A stretch of 64,000 nt of DNA, from assembly GCA_039090855.1 (NCBI GenBank), contig CM077007.1, positions 15,363,515-15,427,514 on the forward strand. Reading direction: 5' to 3'. The translations under genes and the position numbers were made by a program. This DNA is from Macrothele yani (taxonomy: Eukaryota > Arthropoda > Arachnida > Araneae > Macrothelidae). This document shows, one piece after another, positions 54,894 to 64,000 of the stretch; position 1 is the stretch's first letter; every line of letters begins with the position of its first letter. The notes below the pieces were generated by a model. It had not been told where the DNA came from. It was given only the letters and a program-made list of their open reading frames with translations, and made no database searches.

Positions 54894-56027
54894 CACCATC
54901 CAAAAAGTATCTGGACACTACTTTTGTCATAGTGCTTCACATGACTCAGAATGGCCTATATGGAAGGTGTATGAGCTGCATAAGTTCACTGAACTTTCTT
55001 TGGCATGCAGAGATGGGCTTATGGATTTCATGAAAGGCTTTTTATCAGCTGCTATGCCACTGGCTAGTAGACTTATTAAAGTTGTAGGCACCCTGCACCG
55101 TAAAAAAATGATTCTCAGAGATGTTGTTAGAAAATGGAAGCACAAAAGTACTACCACAAAGCAACAACACATTGAAAGACCACAGAAGTTCTTTCAAAAG
55201 AACTGGAGGATGTTCAGAGGGGTGATACTTTAACTTTATCAGTCATCCATGCATCACATAAAGTGCAAATTTTAGTTGACGTCAATGCCTGGTTGAGGTT
55301 CACACATACTGACACACCATATATGAAGCTTCATAGTTACCAGTTACTTTAACAGAGCAACAAAGCATTAGCCTAACATCAGAATAAGGATCAGTAATTT
55401 TTGCCTTGCTTGGTGTGATGGGTAAATTATTCTGCCCTTTCATAGTGCACTAAACTTGTACAGCAATGAAAACTAGTTGTATGGAGTGATTAATCACACA
55501 CTCTACCCTATTCTGATCAAATAAGTGGATGTGAGTATAAAGATGCGTGGAAAACGCATCTGGTTCCTGAGTGCACTGTGGCAGCAGTGTAGTTGAGATG
55601 AAATACTGGTGTGATGGTGTGAAAGCCTTTAATATTAACACTTCATACAGTTGTGTTGGAGAATTCTACACTTCTTGCCATGTGCTCTTTGGCACAGACC
55701 CAGATTTATTTCAAAAAAATAATTCACAGGTGCAGTTACAGATTGTTCCATAGACTTGCATGGCATACTGATTTGAACCTTTTGAAACACCTGTGGCATG
55801 AACTAGAACATCTGGTGATGGTCAGACTAACACATCTCAAATTGGTAGTTGAACTGTCTTTTATTTGTCAGCAGGATTGGAGTACTGTACCAGTTGAAGT
55901 CTAGATTTTTATTGAAAAACATATACAGAATGGTGTTATCTATCTCAAAAGCCAAATGAGAACCAGCCATAGTGAGTAGCAGAGACATTTTGAAGCTGCC
56001 ACGTGTCCAGATACTTTTTTGAGGGTA
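54894..56027 (+). mobile_element. Tc1-like transposon, decayed (third family)
   Basis: Ends CACCATCCAAAAAGTATCTG and, inverted, an ACCCTCAAAAAAGTATCTGG version, both leading into gtatctggacac. TA is at 54892-54893; the right TA is blurred. The + frame 54967-55233 has a Tc1 HTH-like part (GFLSAAMPLASRLIK, then RKWKHKSTTTKQQHIERPQK). Near 55750-55810 another frame has a WHTDLNLLKHLWHELEH piece like the final catalytic block. Heavily mutated. Confidence 0.75.
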
Positions 56028-56229
56028 ATATACTTGTGTATTATTAGACTCATAGTGTCCTTTATTCCAGCATCAGGTGTCAGTACAAACTACAAATAAA
56101 TTATTTTATTTCTTGCTGTATATCCAATATTTCTTGTGTGTGTGGTAACAACTTTTATTGTAGTGTTTTCCATGAAGAAATCTTCTATTAGCAAAGTGAA
56201 ATATTGATCTATTTGTAAACACCCATCAT

Positions 56230-56468
56230 CAAGGGTGTATATAAATTTGGGGGGGGGGGGGGCGAAAATGGAACTTTTTGAAATCCATCAGGACCAAATA
56301 AAGGTTAATGAAAAATAGAAGAAAAATTAAAGCATTATTTTTTATTGTAAGTTTATGCATTTTTATTAAATTAAAGCATTTTTTCTAATGTAAGACGCAT
56401 TTTAATAAAGAAATGAAACACTTTAGTGGGGCAAGGCCCTCTTGGCTCCCCCTCTAAATACACCCCTG
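56230..56468. mobile_element. hAT-like MITE
   Basis: 239 bp with inverted ends CAAGGGTGTATATAAATTTG and CAGGGGTGTATTTAGAGGGG, a G-run inside the left end, and 8-bp flanks cccatcat and actatcat (six of eight identical). Non-coding. Confidence 0.6.
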
Positions 56469-59049
56469 ACTATCATGAATACAAATGCATTTCAGCAGTA
56501 TTTCAAAGTGGAGGCAGTTAAAAAGCAGGATCATATGCCAGATACTTTTCCATAAGCATTCTTTGATCATGCTACTGTGATACATAATTTTAGAATAATC
56601 TTGATCATTATTAAATCTACGCATTAAATTACTAGAATGATTTGATGATGAACTACATACTCCGTTCTGTGTTTTTCTGCCATAGTTACAAATTATTTCA
56701 TTTAGTCTATTTATCAAACTGAGCCACATCACATTTTTGTAATCAGAAGTAAGAGCCATATCACATTTTCGTAATTAGAATAAAAAATAATTTGAAGTCA
56801 TTGTTTGTTAGAACATATTTTGTTCTTATGTTATGTTTGTTTCAGTGCTTCGGTTCCTGAGATATATTAGCAGACATGCCAACCTTCAAAGTCTGAAAAT
56901 CGGGAGATTTTTACAGCTCATAAAAATCACACGAGTGCTATTTTTTAGCGACATTTCCCAGATGTTGGAACAATTTTCCAGAAGTAGTATTATTGGTCCA
57001 CTAAAAGTTCTGGAGAAAAAAATAGCGTGCAAATCAACACCTCCTCCCCCTACTGAAATTAGCTTACAGGTACGTCAATTCTGCAAGACAATGAAAACGT
57101 AAAATGGCCCGCATGTGTTTTGGTGGAAAAAAAAATAATTTAAATTTAATTCATTTTGGGAATATTGAATTGTATTTGTTATTTATTAAAACGTTATATT
57201 TATGCTGGTATTGAAATTCATATGGAAATTATAGAAGAATTAAATTTGGGAGATGGGTGGATGCATTTCGAAACAAAAATATTTTCTAAGTACTAGAAAA
57301 GGCCATGAACATCCTAAACAATAATGCATCTGAAAGTTTACATTCCACAAGAAGTTATTGGAAAGTTTGCGTTGTTTGTGTTCAAGCAGAGTTGAGTCAC
57401 CTGAAAGTGCAAAAATAAGTGGATATTGTTGCATGTGTATGAAAATGTGTCACTATAAGTCATACGATAAAATGTACTCGTTCAATAACAACTTGTGGAG
57501 GCGGTGAAAGTCAATTTAAAAAGGTTAGGACAAAAATTGCAGTTATGAAATACCTTAGAAAACCAGGATTCGGATCGATAGCCTTAGTCAAGCTAAGGGG
57601 GAGTACATGGGACCAAGTCATGGAAGACAACAGCACACAAAAAACTTTTACACTGCACTCATTTTGAACTTTTTTTTTTTGAAAGGCTACTGCCTGTATT
57701 TATTATTTTTCTTTAAAACTTAACCAGTTAATTTTAATGGACAAACAGATGGTATTTCCTTTTTTCTTGTTTGCTTAAACACAGCAGTATAAAACAGAAT
57801 CTCAATTTACTTTCTATTTCTATTTGGCCACTGGCCTTATGAACAACACAACTTTACATATTTCAACACAGTTGGTTTGAACACTAGGCATGCATCCAAA
57901 ATTATACCATGATTCACATAGCTTAAAAAAAAAAAAAAATACTGGATTATTTTTAATTCCACAAGGTGGACAAATTCTGTTCTTTTGAAACGTACTCTCT
58001 TCTCTCTCACCCAGTTAGCTCAATGACCAATTTACAATTTTACACTTATTGATTTAAATTTACGGCACCTAAACAATCTTAGCAAACTCCGCAATCCCCA
58101 GACCAGATTCAAAGACTTCAATTAAATTTACAGTTATTTTAAGAGTCACAAATTATACTTTAACAAATCTACTATCAGCAAGCAAACAAACCCAGTAAAT
58201 TATCCTCAAAACAGAATTTACACTGAGCACAAGCATTAATTAACATTACATAGCCTATAGAACTATCCTGAATGAACCTACTTCACTTATAAAGAAACCT
58301 CACTAACTAATCTTAAAAATTATCACTATTCATAACATCAACATAATTCAGAAATTCAAACAATCTTCTTGCACTAGCTTGCTCATAAAAATCACCTCAC
58401 TCTGCACTTCACATAATAGCTCAGGATACTTAATAACTCTACACTGTAAACAAAAGCTCAAAATACCAATTAACTAAATTTCCAAACTAAATATCAAGTT
58501 CACTAACACCAACAACCAGAATTTAGAATTTACATCCCTAGCACTACAGCAAATCATAAACAAATAAATTTAGATACTTTAAATCACCAAACAAATTTAA
58601 ATTTAACACCTGCAGTGAATTACTGAGGTAGCGGTGAGGCAAATACTCTCAGTTCAGACACTACCCTGGGTTTTGAGAACCAACACAGGAAGAAAATACC
58701 AAGTCAGGCTGAAGGCGTGAAATTGGGTCGTGAATCCACTTTCAGCCTATGCAAAGGGAAAGGAAAAATCCTCAAGTGTGACACATCATCATCAGGCACA
58801 GAATTTCCTCTAACATGATCTCACCACATTTCTTGAAGCAACGCTCGACCGACCCTCGCTGGCAGTACATATCTCCGTGAGCAGCGAAACTACTGGGGGT
58901 TTGAAGACAAGTTTTCCCCCAAAAACCACGTCTTCAAGGATCTCCCCCTTTTCGAACCAATGCATGATCCCACCTTGATCAGCCACGCCTGCAAGAGCCT
59001 GTCGTACTTCAACCCTAAATACTCCAGGCACATCTGGCCCAGAACTAAC

Positions 59050-59398
59050 ACAACTATATCTCAGGAACAATTCACTTATCTCTGTATATATCCCAAGAAA
59101 TTCTAAATCACAATATCCGCATATATCCCAGGAAAATTCACTTATCTCTCTATATCCCAAGAAATCCTAAATCACTATATCCACATATATCCCAGGAAAA
59201 ATTCACTTATCTCTCTATATCCCAAGAAATCCTAAATCACTATATCCACATATATCCCAGGAAAAATTCACTTATCTCTCTATATCCCAAGAAATCCTAA
59301 ATCACTATATCCACATATATCCCAGGAAAAATTCACTTATCTCTCTATATCCCAAGAAATCCTAAATCACTATATCCACATATATCCCAGGAAAAATC
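59050..59398. repeat. 65-bp tandem repeat, about five units
   Basis: Units containing catatatcccaggaaaaatt and tatatcccaagaaatcc repeat about every 65 bp. The last three are almost identical and the first is divergent. It lies inside the 5.5-kb TIR element. Confidence 0.9.
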
Positions 59399-60479
59399 AC
59401 TAGCAAGGAAATTCTTCTGCACCATGGCAATGCGCAGGTCCACTTCAGACAATACACTGACCATTTACATAACCCACTAAATATTTTCACCTCATTGAAA
59501 ATTAAAATTACATTTAGACTTTTAACCTTATAGTAAAAACAAGAAAATTTAGGCCAAAGAAAAGAACAATTAATACTGGAACTGGTGAGCAAAAGTGTGT
59601 CTTCTCAACCCATGATGTTCATTCTTTTTGTGAAATACTAAACTTGAGAACAAAAAAATACTTTAACTTCTATTCTGCACATATCGCATCCTGGTGAAAA
59701 TTCCCTACTCAGAGCCCTCTGCCCTAGAACAAGTTCCCTGCTTGCCCTAAGATCACCCCTTTCCAATGGGAGATTAACACTCATCTGGAGCATGTAAAAT
59801 ACTGGTCCTCAATTAACACTCCTACCATCTCAATTTCGACACTCAACACTCCAAGAATGTAAACAGCACTTTAGGTTTCCAATTTCATCACACTATAATA
59901 TGTTCCCAAAATTCCAATATAAATCATCCCATAATTTATCTTCACTCAAAAAAAAAAAATAACTCAACGCTGTAAAAAGGCTAGAGAAAAAAATGTTTAC
60001 AATTATTTTATCAACCACGACATCACAATAACACTGCTTTTCAATTATCACATACCCAACTAAACTATTATCGATGCACCAAAATTTACTGTGCTCAAAC
60101 AATAAACCAAATTTTTCCGATACATTAAAATTTACTGGCCTGGGAAGTTGCTAAACTACCAGACATGACAACACAAAAAAAAAAAACATAAATGAAAGCA
60201 TCTTCAACTCCCCTCTCTTTTTTGTCTTGCAATATATTTTTCCGACAGCCCCCAATTTTAAAATCAACTCGTTTTATAATTTTAAAGAAACCACAACATA
60301 ATACAAAAAAAGAAAATGCCGAGAGAAATTTACCTTTAGGACTGGGGGCAGCAACACTTCCTGCCAAGCACACTAACCGTCGATAATAATAAAAAAGTTT
60401 CACAGCCTAATAATAGATAAAATGAATATAATAATAAAAAAAAAAACTCTCCCTCAGAGAACACCACTGTCCCGGTTGA

Positions 60480-61450
60480 TTTTCACTTCACTTCCAAGGT
60501 GCTTTTTTTCTCTCTTTTTTTTTTCTCTTTTCCTTTTCTGAGGCAGCGTGTTTGGCCAACGATACAGGAAACGGGCATTTTGGAACCCTGCTGGTGGACC
60601 CCTTGTTGTAATCAGTAGGGCCCAACTCGACGATTCAGCAGTTAAAGGCGGTATCTTCTACAAAGCCGTGCATGCCCCCTTTTTTTTCGGAACTTCCAGT
60701 GTCTGGTTGAACTGGCTTGAAGAGTTCCTTCCATATTGAACCGAGTAGTAACAGCATTCGGGTTGCGCTGGCAGAAAATTCTCCTGCGGAGATCAATTCA
60801 CGGTAGTTATTACTTTTCTTTTTATTGCAGTTCACTCCTCCGTCGTCCACTAGGAGAGGAGGAGAGGTTGAATCTGCAAGCATTTCCTCTCCAGTAATGA
60901 GATCCTTGAAATTCAATTTTAACTGTTGTCCGTTTAGATTTCAATACGAAATTTTCCTTCTTGCCGCCGCCCCTCCTCCGCCAAAAAGGCGAGGAGAGAC
61001 TCGGCTGTGTCCTCTTTCTCTGCCGGTCAGCAAAAGTCAAGTACAAAAGTGACTCTCAACGGATAAAAACTCTGGGGGTGCTTGAAACCGCTGACCCCTC
61101 TCATTGGTCGAAACTTCAGCCTAGCAACTCACGGCTTCCCAACGGACCCTTCACTCCCACGCCTCGAGTGACCTCTGACCTTCACACGTGCAGACCAAGC
61201 TCTCCTTTTTGACCCTGGGGTCTAAAAATAGATTTCGTTGCTGAATTCCTTACCCCCAAAAGACGAAAAGATGTTACTTTTGTGCGCCTTTGGAAACAGG
61301 AACGCAAAAATGGCGGATTCTTGCTTTGCAGAAAATCACTAGTTTTAATTTTCTTTTTCTCTCGTTCCGTGATGTTAAACCAAAATTAATTTTGATTCTC
61401 TGAGCTGCACACCTACTCGCCTTTTCCTATCGCGATAAAAGAACAGATAA
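60480..61450. other. GC-richer, CpG-containing block
   Basis: Composition changes sharply from the AT-rich surroundings: many CpGs (for example ttgccgccgcccctcctccg near 60961 and cacgcctcgag near 61158), an ATTGG box (inverse CCAAT) near 61102, and polypyrimidine stretches. The short open frames here show no protein family. It could be a captured promoter or 5' exon region, or the internal body of an unrecognised repeat. Confidence 0.4.
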
Positions 61451-61989
61451 AATAATTATTTTCAAAACCCCAAAGTCAGTTAAATCAAATATTCTTTTTT
61501 TTTTTTTTTTTTTTTTTTCAACATGAAATTTTGTTTTCCTGGTAGTGATTAAGACAAGCGAATTTTGCGCATGAATTCCCCTGCCTTTCAACCAGGAATT
61601 TTCTTCTAACGTATGTCATGGAAGAAAATTTTTGCATTAATTAATCTCCGATAAACCAACAGAAAGATTGATCAGGTCTCTCTGAAATTCACCAGAGGTT
61701 AAAATTTTCGCCATGACACATGTTGTTGTTTTTTACAAATAAAATAGCAGCAGCTTCTTTAGGTTGTGCGCAAAGGGGAAAACAAAAAGCATCGTACTAA
61801 CATCGCCTTTTGTTACAAAGTGAGGCCAACTGTAACTACTCCCTTTTGTCGTCAAATGAATTCTTCACAACTCAGCTGTTTATCGTCACTTAGAATGTGT
61901 GCAGCTCTGTTGAGATGAGGGCGTTGAAAGACTGAACTCCAAGCAGAAGAACTCAGGGCAGCTCCCATCTGTCAAACAATTACTGACCC

Positions 61990-62133
61990 TCCCTGGCATT
62001 CTAGTGCCAGAGCGGGTGAGCTCTTTGCTGAAGGCGTCGTATGACAATCGGACTGGGAGAAATTTTTTCTGCAACATCTCAGATGATTGGTCAGTAGCCA
62101 GCGTTTAGACCACTGCGTCACCGGGGTGGCCTT
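61990..62133 (-). mobile_element. SINE-like fragment with tRNA-type head
   Basis: The minus strand from about 62133 reads GGTGACGCAGTGGTCTAAAC then GCTGGC, the same box A-containing head as the SINE at 46564-46785 with several changes. Box B is degraded and the tail does not match clearly, so only the head is certain. Confidence 0.45.
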
Positions 62134-62442
62134 CTTTTTGCAGATAGGAGAGGAAAAGTACGAAACTGAATACAGTAATGCCACCTTGCATCGAAGCAGA
62201 AAGAAAAAGATTTCACAGGCGGTTTGAAATCATGGTAGTTGATGGAATTTTGACCATCCTAACGGCCAATTCTAGGTGAAAATCAGGAGAATTTGACATT
62301 CATTCGGAGGGCGGGAGGAAGGGCTGAAGAATTCGGTATCCCGCTTATATCCGGAGAGTTGGCACGTCTGTATTAGGTATCTCACTGAAACAAACTTAAC
62401 ATGAGGCAGAAATATAAGGAAAATATGATAAATACTCGAAAA

Positions 62443-63694
62443 CAGTGTTTCTCAAACTTTGGTCCCTCATAGACCACTTTAAGCATTTTTTTACTTATTG
62501 TGGACCACCAAGCAGAGGGGGAGGGGAGGGGGTCTGGGTAACTTCAAATTTGAAAAATATATTGTCTGAAACTGAAACTAAGGTTGCCAATCGTGGTTAA
62601 TAATACTAGGACCTACCAGACACCCTCATCGGCTGATGAGAGATGACCCCCCTTCCCACTCCAAGTAAGAGGACCCAACCAAAGTATTCCCCATTTTATG
62701 TGATTTATAGGTGGGCTTATAGATATGAGCTCCAGCTCAATTTAACCCCCCCCCCCTTGAAATGTGATTTTTAGTTAATTTTAGCTTTGTTCGGTAAATT
62801 TCAAGCTTTTTTTTTTTTCAGCAAATTTTCAGCTGTTTTGTACTTGAAAATAATACCAACATCAAATAGGGTCAGTAAGCAATTGCTACTGGCCTTAGAC
62901 AGAAAATTGCCAAAAATTCTGACCAGGTGTTTAAAATACCGGTCGGTTGCCAACCCTATCTGAAACAAAGTAATTTTTAGAGTACCTATATTTGATAAAG
63001 AAAGAGAGAGTTTGATGAGTTATAATTTTATTTTGTCAGTTGTATAGCGAAAAAGAGATAATTCGCTTAATTAAATAATTGGCAATGTAGTCACAGCATG
63101 GCCATAATCAGGGAGGAGGTCTTGGGAGTTCAAACCCTCCTCGAAATGTAAAAAAGTAAAATTTATAACAGGTTATATATATGGGAAATTACTTAAACCT
63201 TCTCCGATAATCGTGACCCCCTCCCCCCACCTAAATTCTAGCTATGCCCATGAGCCACGGTAAAACATTTCTCCCTACAATTCAAGTTTCATCATCATGT
63301 ATAAAGATTCAGTAATTAACAACAAAAATAATAATCGTAGCATCTGTGAGAGGGATGCTGCTGCTTGCGATCTTTTATCAAGCTATCTCTATCCGGTTGG
63401 ATGACCGATAGTTTGAGTAGTAGAGTAGCTTCCACATTTAATCTATTTCTTTTCTTGCTCTTAATTTCAACTAAATTCAAAAATCCAAACTCACAGTTGT
63501 AAGTCATCTGGAAAGGAAGATGTTTAGTGGCTCTATCTGATAGCTCTGGATATTTGTGTCTAGCATGCACTCAAAATTTAAGAGGAGGGATTCTCACATT
63601 CTTTATTAATTTTTCTTTTTAAATTTTCTGCCGACCACTTGACAGGCCGCCGCGAACCACCAGTGGTTCGTGGGCCACTCTTTGAGAAACACTG
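62443..63694 (-). mobile_element. hAT transposon, internally deleted
   Basis: 1252 bp with ends CAGTGTTTCTCAAACTTTGG and (inverted) CAGTGTTTCTCAAAGAGTGG, flanked by 8-bp repeats ctcgaaaa (62435-62442) and ctctaaaa (63695-63702). The termini are typical of hAT elements whose transposases resemble ZBED5-type proteins. Confidence 0.88.
63316..63570 (-). pseudogene. hAT transposase C-terminal (dimerisation) fragment
   Basis: The 84-codon frame reads YPELSDRATKHLPFQMTYNC, then EFGFLNLVEIKSKKRNRLNV, matching the dimerisation region of ZBED5/hAT transposases (pattern YPELS, then TYLCExGFSxL, xIKxKxRNRLN). The BED finger and catalytic region are absent and the domain is eroded (GFLNLVEIKSKK). Confidence 0.75.
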
Positions 63695-63702
63695 CTCTAA
63701 AA

Positions 63703-64000
63703 GATGATGACTTAGAAACCACATAAAATAAGAACTTCTTGTGAATTCAAAAGATAGCACTGGAGATTACAATCTGATATCATCTAAAGTACTTAAAGCA
63801 ATGTATCATCATCATCATCCCTGGGTAAGATTGCCGTAGGTGTCCATTTCCATATGGCAGCAGAAAGCCATGTATGCAAAACTATAATAAAGTTAAACTC
63901 ATTCCATGCATTTTCACATTTTTCTACTAAAAAGTGATATCTATGAAAGAAATGTATCAGCCTAGAAGTTTTCTCTATCACTCACATCAATTATAATAAA
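63703..64000. other. end of window, nothing firmly recognised
   Basis: A short (ATC)n run at about 63807-63818 could be the tail of another minus-strand RTE-like insertion, but no coding match follows within the window. Confidence 0.35.

Larger units (their letters stand above)
56871..62370. mobile_element. 5.5-kb terminal-inverted-repeat element, family unknown
   Basis: Ends CAGACATGCCAACC and (inverted) CAGACGTGCCAACT, flanked by the 6-bp direct repeat TATTAG (56865-56870 and 62371-62376). The flanks rejoin into a palindrome once the element is removed, which supports a single insertion. No transposase was recognised. Inside are 57.1-58.6 kb of AT-rich DNA, a 65-bp tandem repeat, a GC-richer block and a SINE-like piece. 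It is probably a non-autonomous hAT-like or other cut-and-paste element, possibly a composite. Confidence 0.55.

Noticed and set aside
56833..57102. 89-codon frame as a further exon of the host gene
   Set aside because: It starts in the palindromic target and runs into the TIR element; no VWD, C8 or TIL cysteine pattern.
63800..64000. Fifth RTE copy at the window end
   Set aside because: Only an (ATC)n run supports it; no sequence matching the RTE 3' coding end follows.

Overview
This is animal genomic DNA, AT-rich, with no operons or ribosome binding sites. Its one host gene is split into small exons by large, transposon-filled introns. That gene, plus the mix of RTE-type LINEs, Penelope-like elements, Tc1/mariner/pogo and hAT transposons and a tRNA-derived SINE, suggests an arthropod with a large repeat-rich genome; the species cannot be told from the sequence.

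Host gene: eight internal exons on the + strand (3966-4059, 9241-9414, 10121-10392, 18001-18103, 24423-24511, 48977-49123, 50182-50335, 54348-54580) splice in phase into an open stretch of 422 codons. It encodes part of a VWC module, five complete VWC (chordin-type cysteine-rich) modules, and the start of a VWD domain carrying the GDPH motif. The order and local sequence match crossveinless-2/BMPER, a secreted BMP-binding modulator. The first exons (signal peptide, start of VWC1) lie upstream of the window. The rest of VWD, C8 and TIL must lie downstream of 64000. Six CCxxC module ends are present where BMPER has five.

Layout: 1-3965 holds a fold-back repeat, a hAT element with an 8-bp target duplication, and a LINE remnant. 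Intron 1 (4060-9240) holds two abutting Tc1 elements. Intron 3 (10393-18000) holds a nest: a mariner split by a Penelope-like element, itself split by a pogo element, with a 27-bp minisatellite; a LINE RNase H remnant follows. Intron 4 (18104-24422) holds two inverted Penelope-endonuclease-like fragments and a Tigger/pogo element. Intron 5 (24512-48976, about 24.5 kb) holds four RTE LINE copies (one inverted with an intact 986-residue ORF, three head to tail), a decayed hAT, a Penelope-like RT plus GIY-YIG fragment, two Tc1 elements, a hAT MITE, inverted Penelope-type terminal repeats with hammerhead-like cores, and a SINE. Introns 6 and 7 are mostly plain. Intron 8 (54581 to the end) holds a Tc1, a hAT MITE, a 5.5-kb terminal-inverted-repeat element inserted in a palindrome, and a hAT remnant with transposase C-terminus.

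The most interesting points are the mosaic RTE tandem array, which looks like a fossil of unequal crossing-over; possible self-cleaving ribozymes in the RTE 5' end (HDV-like) and in Penelope-type ends (hammerhead-like); the 5.5-kb unclassified element; and the extra VWC module.
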